A stretch of DNA of 64,000 bases from Athripsodes cinereus (GCA_947579605.1 OX388325.1:2103572-2167571); one strand, 5' to 3'; numbered from the stretch's first letter, positions 1-11,227 are shown. Translations and numbers: made by a program. Notes: a model not told the origin generated them from the sequence alone.

Positions 1-150
1 AATCCTACCTTTTACACCACAAAATCCATTACAACTAAACGATATATTCATTGAATTGCATTAATATTATGTTGAATAGATTTCCTACAGATAAATCCGT
101 GAATTATAGAGTAAAAATTATGTTTGAAAAGTGACAGAATGCACTTGTAC

Positions 151-213
151 CTGAGCGGTGATTGGACTTGGCTCTTCGTCCGATGAATCCAATGTTATAA
201 CGTCGTCCGACAT
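151..213 (-). CDS. Possible first coding exon of an unknown minus-strand gene
   Basis: Read on the minus strand, an ATG at 213 opens 21 codons that end in CAG at 151, followed directly by GTACAAG, a good animal splice donor. The peptide starts MSDDVITLDSSDEEPSP. The segment VITLDSSDEE has the form of a SUMO-interacting motif: a short hydrophobic core followed by acidic and serine residues. That form is known from nuclear proteins. Upstream (236-253, minus strand) is an A+T-rich TATAAATA-like stretch. The rest of the gene would lie to the left of the window, so the product cannot be named. The exon is inferred from only a start, an acidic peptide and a donor; a chance ORF remains possible. Confidence 0.4.
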
Positions 214-534
214 TTTAAATAGTTCTGGAACTCATATAAATATATTTATACATCAAAATATTGGACATAAACATGAATTTTGTGAACTATTGCAACTTTT
301 GTCAAGCAGAAAAGCCAACAAGCAATTCAGAAATTAGGCATTTCCGCCATAGATTTGCAAACCCAGCCATTGAAAAGGAGGGAACGAGAGACAAGCACAA
401 TGCAAAAAACAAATGCCAAAATTGCACCATAGACAAAATGTTGCCACATATGGCAAAAATATTTTTATTTAAATTTTCTTGGAAAAGAGCATTTTATTAA
501 AGGGGGCATTCAAATTGCTTCACTTTGGATGATC

Positions 535-1009
535 ATCCAAAGAAGAGGTTTCCAATTTTTTTTTCTCATAGACCACTTTCAAACTTTTGCTGGTTCCGAT
601 GGACTCCCTGAAATTTGAAATATTTCAAAAACTCATCGATTTTCTTACGGAATATTTACTTACAGTGTACCCTGTTCTACAATGTAACGGGTATTTGTAC
701 CGATTATACCGGCAGATACTAAATATAACGTGTTTAAATATCTACTCCCTCATCGGCGAATTTTCAAATGTTAAAATGGTAAAGGAATTTGAAATATTTC
801 AAAAATTCTTCGGATTTCTTAAAGAATATGTACTCGACGAATCATTAAGTATCTGGTACTTTTACTGAATATTCGATACTTTAACCATGGATACGTGGTT
901 TGCGACTTGTGAACCCCCATTTCTTAGTCACGCCAACGTAGACCCCGTCGAGTCTCTCGTGGACCCTTGGAGGTTCACCCGGACCACTTTGGGAATCGCT
1001 GATCCAGAG
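535..1009. mobile_element. Non-autonomous hAT element with 8-bp target duplication
   Basis: The element spans 543-1001. Its ends are hAT-like: AAGAGGTTTCCAA at the left, and the complement of CAGCGATTCCCAAAG at the right. It is flanked by ATCCAAAG (535-542) and ATCCAGAG (1002-1009), an 8-bp target duplication with one change. No transposase is visible. Related copies lie at 4413-4591 (left end missing) and 53017-53436, and a short stretch near 57061-57190 matches its interior. Confidence 0.75.
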
Positions 1010-1121
1010 TGTCAGGGTAAACTTGTTCGTGGCAGCGTTCATACAGTCGCGAACAGTTCTCGAACCCGGAGCGAGTCACCCGACGACTCGCACTGTTGCG
1101 TTCAGGATCTCGTCGGGTAAT

Positions 1122-1615
1122 GTGGTGTTCTCACTTCGGTGAATATCGCCAGGGCACCAAAATATCGCCAGCCTTTTGAACCGTGTGAACAAAATGACAG
1201 CTATTCTGAAACGATAAAAACCAGTAGAAACGATGTCGTCTCGAGTTGACCACCTTCGAACTTTTTCATGCGCAGATGTGCGCAGCGTTCGTATCTATGG
1301 TAAATACTGTATAACCTATAAATTTTTATAATGTTTCCCGCTTCGTGACAGCAGTTATCTTTGTTGTTAGTTTGTGGAGTTTGTTTCCTTAAATTAAAAG
1401 ATGCCTTATAACCTCTACTATTACATTTTCAACATAAAATAAACACTTCGCGATCTCCATCTCGACGTCCGCCATTTTGAAAACAGTGTCAAAATCATAG
1501 CGCATCGGACAGATCTACTATATCGGTGGACTGTGTGACTATCAATGGGCGTCCGGCAAATTTTGTTAATACAAACGAAATTCGCCTGGCAATATTCGCC
1601 AAATGTGAACACCCC
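1122..1615. mobile_element. Unassigned MITE with ~30-bp terminal inverted repeats
   Basis: The left arm (1122-1152) and right arm (1586-1615) are imperfect inverted copies; the right one reads GGGGTGTTCACATTTGG on the minus strand. No convincing target duplication or coding sequence is seen, so the superfamily is open. Confidence 0.5.
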
Positions 1616-2051
1616 ATACAAATGTGGACAACCGGACAACCGAAATCATAGCAAGATGGTTATCGCTCTGATAGTTACCTTGACGTTTGAGTGATGGGGG
1701 TGCCAAAAAAATTTCAAAGTTAATCGTAATTACCCTATCGTTTCACTTTCACTGCCATGTCAACACTCGCGGTCATGGTGTATGTAGTTTGACGTATTTT
1801 TGTAAATAAAATTGTAAGTAATTTAATACATACATAGTTTCTTTGCATACATATTACAATTTCACCAATAAAAATTATGAAATCCCCAAACAGTAATAGT
1901 ATTACTTGTATAAGGGGACACAAGACAAACAGCAAACAATTATCCCAAGGCACAATCAATATTTATTCCAAATTATATCAAAATGTCAACCTCAATCACT
2001 CCCTCTCTTCAATCAGTTTTTTTATTAAAAAGACCAAGGCTGTTTGCTTCC
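1616..2051. other. Unassigned intergenic DNA
   Basis: AT-rich sequence between the MITE and the piggyBac left end. I see no gene, repeat array or element end in it. Confidence 0.5.
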
Positions 2052-3620
2052 TTAACCCTGGAAACCTAACCTTCGTCGAATCGACGAGTAAGCCGTAGAA
2101 ATATCGCTATCTCTTTTTTGCGCGCGCGCCGATCATCGTGTCATCACTTGCCAATTAAGTGTTTGCTAAGCTCTTTCGGCAGGTGGTTATGTCTTGTGGG
2201 TAAGTATTTCACTTTTCGATATATTACGAAAATAGTCGTCGTTTCGACGAATGGTTAGGGTTTGTGTATATTTTTTTATAATTAGTGTTCGCTCACTTTT
2301 ATAGTTTTTATCATGGCTTTCAAACGATCGCTGGCTGATGAACATATAACGCGTCTATTGATGGATGAGGAAGATGGCAGTGCATTGGATGAGTCATCGA
2401 ATAGCGAAATATAAGATAGTTTAGAAGTGGATGATGCAGAAAGTGACACTCAAGCTGAGCTTTCCGATTACGAAGATATTGCATCGCTTGCTTTCCAAGA
2501 CAATGTGCCGGAGTCACAAACATCTCCTGTTTCACCGAAAGAAAGTTCAGATAGTATTTCAGGTACCTTGACATTTTTCCAAAGCACTATTCGAAGTCGG
2601 GCCCGTCATATTTGGACTACGAGCAAAGGCTAATAACTGGTTCACCTCCGTACCATTGGCGAAGCAGTTACTCCAACAACCTTATAAATTAACCATTTAG
2701 AAACAATCAAAACACTGTTATAATTTTCACCACGTTAGAGTTGGAATAAATGTGGTGAAAATTATAACAGTGTTTTGATTGTTTCTAAATGATTGAATAT
2801 GAATTTTCACAGTGTGAACACAAACACCCTTCAACAATTTATAAATTAACGTTTGTAGGGACTCTGCGAGCTAATAAAAAGGAAATCCCAGAAGAAATGA
2901 AGAACTGTCGATCCCGAGATGTAAATACAACAATGTCCTGTTACGATGGTTCCCTTACACTTCTTTCATACAAGCCAAAACCATAAAAAATGGTATACCT
3001 ACTTACTATCTTCTTCTGACGAGTACGGCTCGGTTAATCCCGAAACAAAGAAACATCACATGATTGAGTTTTATAACAGCACAAAAGGCGGCGTGGACAC
3101 ATTCGACCAAATGTCTTGCAACAGAAAAACTAATCGGTGGCCGCTTTGTGTTTTCTACGGTATGATAAATATATCGAGTACCAACAGCTATATTATTTAC
3201 TGCCATAACACTTCTGTACTGGGAGAAAAAATGATGAGCTGACGTGATTTCATGAAGAAGCTCCATATGTAAATAGTAGAACCCTGGCTCAAAATCCGAA
3301 TGGAAATTCGTACTATGCCTAAACACGTGAAGGATAAAATAAAAAAAATCATTGGGAGTGTCGAAGAAAGGTGAAGGTCAAGGTGAAGGTCAAGTTGAAG
3401 GTCGATCATCATCTAGCAATGATTGTCAACCAGTCGAAGCTTCAAACAAAAAAAAAGATTTGTGGCCTTTGTTGCTATAAGAAAAGGCGCATGACAAAAT
3501 CTTATTGCTCAAAATGCAACACTACAATTTGTGGTGAGCATAAAGTTGATTTTTGCGTACAATGCGCTTCAAAATCATAAATTTTATGTGTATTATAGAA
3601 AAATAAATACTGTTTTGATT
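2052..3620 (+). pseudogene. Broken piggyBac transposon and transposase
   Basis: A TTAA at 2052-2055 is followed by CCCTGGAAACC, the usual form of a piggyBac left end. Coding relics follow on the plus strand. From 2313 there is an acidic N-terminal segment with an in-frame stop at 2412. From about 2840 there is the C-terminal catalytic region, including a TKGGVDTFDQM stretch and the RKTNRWP segment. At 3440-3577 is the cysteine/histidine-rich C-terminal domain (C-x2-C and C-x2-H-x3-H-like spacing). The first part of the catalytic core is deleted, and frameshifts occur near 2985-3000 and 3240. The right terminus is lost where the pogo fragment starts near 3668. A fold-back sequence replaces part of the ORF (2694-2791). 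It cannot be functional. Confidence 0.8.
2694..2791. repeat. Perfect 40-bp inverted repeat (hairpin) inside piggyBac
   Basis: The arms 2694-2733 and 2752-2791 are exact reverse complements, separated by an 18-bp loop. The hairpin lies exactly where the piggyBac N-terminal relic meets the C-terminal relic. Coding fragments encoding YKLT are found on both sides of it, which suggests a template-switch or fold-back event at the deletion junction. Confidence 0.9.
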
Positions 3621-3667
3621 TAGGTTTGCCAAAGAAAAAAAGCCTATTTTTGTTATTTTTTTTTTCA

Positions 3668-3965
3668 ACAGAAATTTTTATTCTCTTCTGGTTATCTTCT
3701 TGTGTTTGTTCGGGGACATTTTAGCACGGATTAAATTACTTTGCATATAAAAAATATCAAAACCAACACGCTAACAGAACAAGTGCTAAACACAGACTGA
3801 TGTACTGGCGCGGAAGTCCCGGCTCACAAGGTCACAAGTGAATGTCGTGAAAAAGGGACTCACCCTTTCTCTGTAGCTCGTTATGGGAACAACTTTTTCA
3901 CATTTTTTTTGCTCGTTATGCGAATTACTCCTTACGAGAGGTACTCGTTATGAGAGGTTCCACTG
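3668..3965 (-). mobile_element. pogo/Tigger element 5' end, inverted copy
   Basis: On the minus strand this begins with CAGTGGAACCTCTCATAACG at 3965. It then follows the same internal sequence as the complete copy at 40009, up to the start of the transposase leader, where it stops in a poly-T tract. A TA follows its terminus at 3966-3967. It is arranged head to head with the partial copy to its right. Confidence 0.75.
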
Positions 3966-3967
3966 TA

Positions 3968-4412
3968 CACTGAGCCGGGACTTCCGCGCCAGTATATCAG
4001 TCTGTGTTTAGCACTCGCTCCGTTAGCGCGCTGATTTTGTATGTGATCACCCATTCTTCCAAAATTTGTATTGATTTGTATTGGTATTATTAGTAATTTT
4101 TTTATATGCAAAGTATTTTAATCCGTGCTAAAACGTCCCCGAACAAACACAAGAAGATAACCAGAAGAGAATAAAAATAACTGTTGAAATGAAACGTAAA
4201 ATCATTGACAAGCGAGAACAAGGTGGCATATTATCTAGCGCACACATACCATCGGTCAACATCAACGATCTGCACTATTCTCAAGAACAAAGATAAAATT
4301 AAGAAGATTGATACTTCAAAGTGAGTGTCAAGAATGTCTACGAAACGGCTAGTTTTTTTAGTTGGAATTATTAATTATTTGTCTAAAATTTATATTTTAT
4401 TTTCTCAAAGTA
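3968..4412 (+). mobile_element. pogo/Tigger fragment with helix-turn-helix remnant
   Basis: This is a partial plus-strand copy of the 40009-40910 element without its terminal repeat. Near 4189 it encodes the start of a pogo-type DNA-binding helix-turn-helix (MKRKIIDKREQG), with a small deletion right after. It runs into a truncated hAT at about 4413. Confidence 0.7.
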
Positions 4413-4599
4413 CCTTTTTCTGCATGTACCGGGTATTTGTACCGACTGTTTATGTCAATATCTGGTGCTTTTACCCAATATCCGATACTTTAACTATGGA
4501 TTCGTGGACCCCTATTTTTTAGTCACGCCATCGTAGACCCCCGTCGAGTCTCTCGTGGACCCCTGGGGGTGGACCACTTTGGTAATCACTGCTCTATAG
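4413..4599. mobile_element. Truncated hAT right end
   Basis: Related to the interior and right end of the 543-1001 element. It ends at 4591 with the same terminal motif (complement of CAGTGATTACCAAAG). The left end is missing, so no target duplication can be paired. Confidence 0.6.
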
Positions 4600-5281
4600 T
4601 ATAGGGTGAAGACACATTGAAAGCAAGTTTCCTACTTTTCGATTTACTGCGGCGGGTACCTCAACCAGGCAACCCGCTTTCTTTTTGTTTTCACCCAAAA
4701 GAATATTTGATTCATTTCGGTAAAATTGCCTGCGCCGGCAGCCCGCGACGATCGGATAGGCGCGTTCCTGCTTTTACTATGTGCATGTTCATTGAAATGC
4801 ATGGAACGGAAGGCAACGGAGAGCAGACAACCTGCTTTCTTTGTGTTTTCACCCTTACGCAACAAAAGCATAATTATACATATACGTACTTATCAATAAA
4901 CGGATTTAATATTTATGATACACCGAGTCACTTTTTTTTTAAATACAATATACAATCTAATCCACTATTGTATGTTTATGTTTATCAATTACAGTTACGT
5001 ATTTTTAGGTACTGATTTTAAAGTAACGAATATTCATCAAACCATAGTAAAGTAACGGATTGCTACTATCGATATTCTGGCAACATTAATTTTGTGGCAG
5101 AAAATGCTTTGACGTTGACACTTGTATGACAGTTTTGGGGGTGGTTGTAGTAATGATATGATTTTATTTTGATTTTGAATACCTAAATGAAATTTAAAAG
5201 TACAGAAGAAGAATACTGCAAACCATATAAAAATATTTTTTATTTGAAAGTATAATCGTCATTGTTCTTTATTAGAAATGT
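4600..5281. other. Unassigned intergenic DNA
   Basis: Contains a more GC-balanced stretch (4640-4860) with an open frame of about 130 codons on the plus strand (4617-5015). It shows no recognisable domain and no splice context, so I do not call it a gene. Confidence 0.4.
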
Positions 5282-5546
5282 AATTAAGTGGCTCATAGCC
5301 AAAGGTGCCTATCCAATAGTCACAAAAAATTGTAGATGGGCATATATTTCTTGATTTATCACTGTTATTTACTTATTTCAGAGAGGCGTATTGTCATTAA
5401 TGCTTACAATATAATATGATTAAATCACCGCTGACATAAGGCATCCTTGCAATAAGTAAATAATACAGATAACTCAAGAAATATATGCCCAACTACAAAT
5501 TTTTGCTACTGTTGGATAGGCACCTCTGGCTCTGAGCCACTCAATT
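5282..5546. mobile_element. MITE with ~90-bp inverted repeats
   Basis: Left arm (5282-5380) and right arm (5455-5546) are inverted copies at roughly 85% identity, starting AATTAAGTGGCTCA and AATTGAGTGGCTCA. AATTA occurs at both borders and may be the target duplication. No coding sequence. Confidence 0.65.
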
Positions 5547-5669
5547 ATTTCCACACAAGTGTAATGCAAATGACGCATAGCCACAAATTTCTTTTCAGAG
5601 TGAGACATTGCATAAAAATGGATTTTTTAAGTTGGTGTTTAATTATAACAGTTTACTTTATTTATCCAA

Positions 5670-5750
5670 GCCTAAGTCGCTTCATATGCGTCAAAACTCT
5701 ATGTTGTGCACTCCTTAAGGAAGTTCACATATGTATGTGTATCTATAAAA
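5670..5750. repeat. Short dispersed repeat shared with 43040-43110
   Basis: About 75 bp around AACTCTATGTTGTGCACTCC match 43040-43110 with few changes. No element ends are evident, so it is probably the tail of an older interspersed repeat. Confidence 0.6.
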
Positions 5751-5764
5751 TCATCGTTGTAGAT

Positions 5765-6025
5765 ATCGTCGTTGCATATTCAAAAAGGGACATGTGAATT
5801 CATAAATGTTTTGACATTTCTAGAATAAACTGCTCATAATGACATCATAACCATTTTATAAAGTGATTCTTAGTATCAAATATTAAAATTCAATACTTAA
5901 AGAATAATATCACATGCCAATAAAAAGTCCAAACTACAATTTTAATGCCTTAATGTACAGTTTTAAAAGAGTATGCCCAAATAAAAATGAGTGCACATGT
6001 CTCTTTTTGAATATGCAACGACGAT
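5765..6025. mobile_element. MITE family M1, copy 1
   Basis: Terminal inverted repeats of about 31 bp (ATCGTCGTTGCATATTCAAA at the left, its complement at the right) enclose a 261-bp AT-rich body with no ORF. A second copy of equal length lies at 13573-13834. TA flanks the inner TCGTCG motif on both sides here, compatible with a Tc1/mariner-type TA target. Confidence 0.8.
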
Positions 6026-6246
6026 ATATTAGATTTTTTTTGTGATTTTGAAGTTTACCATACTTCGAAAAAGATCATTGAAACATCATCATTTATAAAT
6101 CAAATCTTTTTTAAAAGAAAACTTATTAATGTCTTCAAAGCAATAAGGTCTTATTACATACCAGCAGTTGTTTTTACAATTTGTTCATTTAAATTTTGAT
6201 AAGTATGAGGTTCTCGGGTTTGCTGCGTGGATCTCCGTCGTTCTGT

Positions 6247-6285
6247 CTTCTAGCTTTCGGCTCCGATGTTGAAGCCATCTTCAGG
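6247..6285 (-). ncRNA. Hammerhead-like core of Penelope type
   Basis: On the minus strand CCTGAAGATGGC is followed, after a short loop, by AGCCGAAAGC. A GGCT/AGCC stem is thus bracketed by CTGAAGA and GAAA, the layout of the small hammerhead variants known from Penelope-like elements. Stems I and III are not obvious, so self-cleavage is only inferred. Confidence 0.35.
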
Positions 6286-6973
6286 AATGTATATTTCATT
6301 AATAGTTTGATATTTTCGTGATGAATAAAATATTAAAAATGTTTTTAACCTGCCAAGTGGATGAGACCTGTTATTGGATAGTCTATTGAGGACATACAAA
6401 TCACAAAACAAACAAACAAATCGACCTACGTACCAACAAAAATATTTATGTATGTCTGTCATATCGGCCATTTTGAAAAGCCCAAGATGTTAAAAATATG
6501 CCATTCTAATTCACACAATTTAGGCTTTTCATCATTAGAATGCAAGATATTTCATCACCAAAATAATCTCTGAAAATTTTGTTTCAGTATTGTTGTATTT
6601 ATTGTTATATCCATTTTGAATTTAATTCAATACAACGAAAAAATTTCGACCAAGAATATGGCTAAATCTTTCATAGATTTTCATACATTTGCTTGCCAAT
6701 TTTGTGACATGGTGTCATTAAAATTAAAATATCTTCATCAATATAATTATAAGGTATTAAGAATGTTTTACGTAGATCAATGTAGAGAGCATATTACAGA
6801 GTATAATAATTAATAATATTATATTAAAAGCATACTATTGCATTAGAGGGAGGTACATATCATTCTTGTAAAATGTCTCCGATCTATAATGATTTGTAAA
6901 TAATTATACTAAAAATGAGCCTTTGGAGATCTATATCGACAATCTGTTAATTTTTTCATCATTGAATAATTTA
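6286..6973. other. Unassigned AT-rich intergenic DNA
   Basis: No gene, repeat array or element terminus seen. Short open frames here have no recognisable domain. Confidence 0.5.
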
Positions 6974-7033
6974 TCCGTGGAGTCCCCAACAACTGTTTTC
7001 TATAAGTTTTCGAGTGTCCTGAAAAAGGCAGAT
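6974..7033 (+). mobile_element. SINE-A 5' fragment
   Basis: Resembles the head of the SINE-A copy at 53965 (CGTGGAGT, then GAGTGTCCTGAAAAAGGCAG). It is broken off before the body of the element. Confidence 0.45.
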
Positions 7034-7068
7034 GTTAAATTAAAAAGGGTTTTGAATACTGGGCGAGT

Positions 7069-7266
7069 CATGGTTTACCTCTGAGGTCTAACAATCAGCG
7101 CATCCATTCAATCCTGTCCCATGGCAGAACTTTTGTCTCAAACTCTTTTGCAGTTCAGGGTGCTCGTTGCTGGAATCATCTCCCATCCAACCTTCGACTG
7201 ACTCAAAGTCTGACGTCATTTAAGCGAGCTGTTAAAGAGAAAATGCTCAATCCTCAAACTCTGTAA
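7069..7266 (+). pseudogene. Non-LTR retrotransposon RT C-terminus
   Basis: Sixty-five codons and a stop encode HGLPLRSNNQRIHSI followed by GARCWNHLPSNLR, the typical C-terminal tail downstream of the reverse transcriptase in CR1/Jockey-type elements (aromatic-N-x-LP near the end, then a basic helix). Nothing upstream continues it, so it is a 5'-truncated insertion. A related tail lies at 45885-46180 on the other strand. Confidence 0.7.
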
Positions 7267-7431
7267 CCTAAAACCCTTCACTCCTGCCCCCCCTCCCCCT
7301 CCTTTTTTCATATTTATACTCTGTTAAATAACTTTTTTGTTTTCTGTATAGGTATATCTATGTATTTTTTTCTCTTCTATATATTATATGTATGTATTTT
7401 TTTCTCTATGCGCACGTGTGTATGTATTAGT

Positions 7432-7520
7432 GATGTAATGAATGTGCGATTTTTGATTTTCGAGAATGCGAATATATGTTGCCGACATTCCCAGATTCGA
7501 AAGAAAATAGTGAATATTTA
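7432..7520. mobile_element. Solo end of the TAGTGATGTAA-type hAT
   Basis: TTAGTGATGTAATGAATG followed by GAATGCGAAT and GCCGACATTC matches the left end of the large element at 56953. No partner end was found nearby. Confidence 0.5.
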
Positions 7521-7649
7521 CTAGCTTAAATTTCTACAATTGCTCAAACATTAAAATTTCTACCCCTAATATTCTTATATCCCTTCTCATTTTTACAGGT
7601 AATTAATTTAACTTATTTGATTAAATATCTGTGGTGTAACAAGGATGGA

Positions 7650-7960
7650 TAGGGTGAGAAATGTCCATATCCGTGGTAGTTTCAAAATCGCTCCCATCGG
7701 TGAAAAAATAACCGAAAACAGATTAAGATGGTACGGACACATTTTGAGACTACCACAGGATAATATTACATGATCAAAATGACAATGGACGTAGAAGTAG
7801 GACCCAAAAGACCAGTGACCACCTGGATGTTCACAATTGCCAGGAACCTGAAGGAGGCAAAGTTGCACTCGGAGGTTGCAGGGGACTGAAAAACTTGGAA
7901 GATGAGGACTAGGAGAGCTGACCCCAAGTAAATGGGATAATGGTGAGAGCGAAGAAGAAG
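7650..7960 (+). pseudogene. RTE-like non-LTR RT C-terminal relic
   Basis: Conceptual translation gives RMDRVRNVHIRGSFKIAPIG, then ENRLRWYGHILRLPQDN, and after stops and shifts a KWDNGESEEED-like end. This WYGH tail is characteristic of the 3' part of RTE-like and related non-LTR ORF2 proteins. Several stop codons interrupt it. SINE-A starts directly downstream. Confidence 0.65.
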
Positions 7961-7983
7961 ATAAAATATCTATTTGTCTACCC

Positions 7984-8357
7984 GTGGAGTCCTCAGTTAA
8001 GAATAGGTCTCTCTCTCTCTCTCAAAAAGTATAAAAACATTCATCTTAAATTCAGCGATGAAGTATGCCACCCATCCTGATTGTCTTATATTTTGATGGC
8101 ACGGAGAGGACAGCTTGCATGTTAATTACACACATCTGAGGCCTGAGTCAACAACACACTTTCGTCTCACGTTCCCGCTCCGCTAGCGTTCGGGTGCAGA
8201 CGATGGTGCGCCAAAGTGTTAATTTTCGTAACTATTGTGTATCTTAGCAACGAAATTGACACTTGCTTGCAACATCGTCTGCACCCGAACGCTAACGGAG
8301 CGGGAACGTGAGACGAAAGTGTGTTGTTGACTCAGGCCTCTGGTCTGCTGGTGAAGG
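7984..8357 (+). mobile_element. SINE-A copy split by a MITE
   Basis: It starts at CCGTGGAGTCC, runs through CTTAAATTCAGCGATGA to 8138, and resumes at 8340 with CTGGTCTGCTGG. The gap is a 201-bp MITE. Other SINE-A copies are at 39776-39950, 41871-42131 and 53965-54222. Confidence 0.7.
8139..8339. mobile_element. MITE with 68-bp inverted repeats and CTG target duplication
   Basis: The arms start AGGCCTGAGTCAACAACAC, are about 67 bp long, and differ at one position. They are flanked by CTG at 8136-8138 and 8340-8342. The insertion site is the middle of a SINE-A, which confirms the boundaries. The element is GC-richer than its surroundings and non-coding. Confidence 0.85.
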
Positions 8358-8474
8358 TAGACATTATATAATACTGGTGTACAATGTTCTTATAATATTG
8401 TGTGTAATATACTACAAAGGAATAATTAATAAATAAAAGACCAATCACTTACTTATGATTATTATAATTAAAGT

Positions 8475-9120
8475 AATTAATTGTACACAAATTATATTAA
8501 ATAATTAATTGTACACAAATTATATTAAATAATTAATTGTACACAAATTATATTAAATAATTAATTTTACACAAATTATATTAAATAATTAATTGTACAC
8601 AAATTATATTAAATAATTAATTTTACACAAATTATATTAAATAATTAATTGTACACAAATTATATTAAATAATTAATTGTACACAAATTATATTAAATAA
8701 TTAATTTTACACAAATTATATTAAATAATTAATTGTACACAAATTATATTAAATAATTAATTGTACACAAATTATATTAAATAATTAATTGTACACAAAT
8801 TATATTAAATAATTAATTGTACACAAATTATATTAAATAATTAATTGTACACAAATTATATTAAATAATTAATTTTACACAAATTATATTAAATAATTAA
8901 TTGTACACAAATTATATTAAATAATTAATTGTACACAAATTATATTAAATAATTAATTTTACACAAATTATATTAAATAATTAATTGTACACAAATTATA
9001 TTAAATAATTAATTGTACACAAATTATATTAAATAATTAATTTTACACAAATTATATTAAATAATTAATTGTACACAAATTATATTAAATAATTAATTTT
9101 ACACAAATTATATTAAATAA
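8475..9120. repeat. 28-bp tandem satellite, 23 copies
   Basis: The unit TTGTACACAAATTATATTAA plus eight more A/T bases repeats 23 times with almost no divergence. It has one recurrent variant (TTGTACA versus TTTTACA). Variant order is G G G T G T G G T G G G G G T G G T G G T G T. Confidence 0.95.
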
Positions 9121-9615
9121 AACAATTAGGACCTAAAATAAAATTATTAAGGAATTGCCAAAAAATACTATCACACACAGCAAGTCAAATTGAGAAGTGA
9201 GTAGGAAAATTATTCCTAGACTGTGTGTGAAAATTGAAGAACATTTTATACACAAAATTTCTATTTTAATTAACTAGTACAAGTCTATACCTATTCAATG
9301 CTTCTTACTATATTATTTTATTGTGTCTTGACTTTTCATAATTTTTGTATGTTGTGTTAATTACGCACTTTCTATTATATTATTGTTTTCCCTTTCTATT
9401 GTATTACTGAAATGTTGATGAACCCAATTATCCTGTGAAGGACCTACAGTTAGCCTCCTCGGAGACGTGATGTCCGGGCAAGTCCTCGAAATTTACAGCT
9501 TCGGACTGAATCGGATCTGCCTGCCACTTCTAATGCTCTAACGGAGTGCTTCTTGTCTTGAGTATTCCGAGTCTCAGATTTATATTAATAAGCTTCTGTC
9601 TCAGGCCGGTTGAAT
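9121..9615. other. Unassigned intergenic DNA
   Basis: Non-repetitive; no gene recognised. Confidence 0.5.
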
Positions 9616-9774
9616 GAGTATGCTGACTTGCATCTGTGGTCCCTGTGTTTGGCCCACATCTATTAGAAGAGTATGCTGACTTGCATCTGTGGTCCCTCTG
9701 TTTGGCCCACATCTATCAGAAGAGTATGCTGACTTGCATCTGTGGTCCCTCTGTTTGGCTCACATCTACTAGAA
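9616..9774. repeat. 53-bp minisatellite, 3 copies
   Basis: Three direct copies beginning GAGTATGCTGACTTGCATCT at 9616, 9669 and 9722, differing at a few positions. Confidence 0.95.
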
Positions 9775-10574
9775 AGATTGATATGCCTGTAAGTTTGAAT
9801 TGTTTGATGATCTTGGGATGAGTCGTTATTGTAACTGAAGATGTTCTCCGCTATACGGTGTCTGTCTCTTTGAGAATGGTTGCATTACGATACAAATCTT
9901 GAGTGTTGTGATCATTGGAGCGTTATTGGTTATGAATTTATTTGTTGAAGCCCTTCTCTATGTAGTGTAGGAACTACTATCCTAAGCTGGGAGTGTGCCT
10001 TCATGTCTGTTCCTATTACTATGAAAGATAAAATACTTGCTTATGAAGAGTGACCATTTCAGTACGAATGTTTCAGTGTGGAAGACTGGATATGTCTATT
10101 AATGATGCACCGTCGAGATGTATATTGTGAGAGGCATTTTATCAAACTCTTAAGTGGGTTTATAAGGAATCCAATGATTTAGAGTGAGTTCAGTATCTAC
10201 ATACGTCCCAGTATCGTACAATCGTTCTCGACAGCATGTACTTTTTTACCCCACGGTAGAATTTTTACTGATAGTATAACAAACATAATACCAAATTTTC
10301 CTGTCGGTAAGGCTTATAAAATTGTTTAATGATTTGAATGTTCATGTTAATATTTTCAACATAACATACAATGATTTTATCGCCAGGATAGAGACTCTCC
10401 TTTGATTCTGTTTCTTTTTGATGATATCTTTTGAGTTTTTCTGTAATTTTTTTTTTCATTCTTCCTTCTGAGATCGCCTTGGCCAAAGGCTGTTATGTTC
10501 TCAGTGTAGGGTGATATTTTAAAATAATAATCTATGTGCAAATGCTGATATAGAAAGGCAAAACACATGAATAC
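9775..10574. other. Unassigned intergenic DNA
   Basis: No gene or element recognised. Short open frames on the minus strand (10265-10595) show no domain. Confidence 0.5.
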
Positions 10575-10735
10575 ATGTGTTTGTAATATGTGCAATCCTT
10601 CATTTCACTGCTTAAACTAATTACCACTCGATCTTGTTAAAATAGTAAGATAAAATGTGTTTGTAATATGTGCAATCCTTACATTTCACTGCTTAAACTA
10701 ATTACCACTCGATCTTGTTAAAATAGTAAGATAAA
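10575..10735. repeat. 80-bp tandem duplication
   Basis: Two direct copies starting ATGTGTTTGTAATATGTGCA at 10575 and 10655, differing by one inserted base. Confidence 0.95.
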
Positions 10736-11227
10736 ACTTTGTTAAAATATAAAATTAATATAGTATACAAACAATATTTGGTAAAAAAAATGTGTTGTGC
10801 AATTATTTTATTTGTAATTTTTTTTTTATATCTTTACTTGCATTTTCTTGTACCTGCTTTATTTTTTTGTTGCTTTGGTTTATTTGCACTGTTTTTTAAG
10901 AGAATATAAAATTCACAATAAAATATAAAATATAAAAAGAAAAAGACACAAAACAATTATACATAAAATACAGGAGTAAAGCAAAACAGTGTAACATTAA
11001 TCAGACATATATGTACCTACATAAAAAATAAAGTAGGTATATAATATTCAAAAAAAATTTGGTCGAGGTTCTTTATAATAGAAATCGTAGTGGTAAAAAA
11101 ATGACAAATATAAGATGTCAATCAGGCAAAGTTCACAAATTAAGGTCAAATAGTTGAAAGGGCAATTGAATGACATAAAAAATAATTTACAACTAATAAC
11201 ATGAATATATCTAACTAGAAACATGGA
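10736..11227. other. Unassigned AT-rich DNA
   Basis: No gene or element recognised. Confidence 0.5.

Noticed and set aside
4617..5015. 132-codon ORF as a host gene
   Set aside because: No recognisable domain, no splice or promoter context, low-complexity C-terminal part.
8475..9120. CRISPR-like array
   Set aside because: Units are contiguous direct repeats without spacers, in an animal genome.
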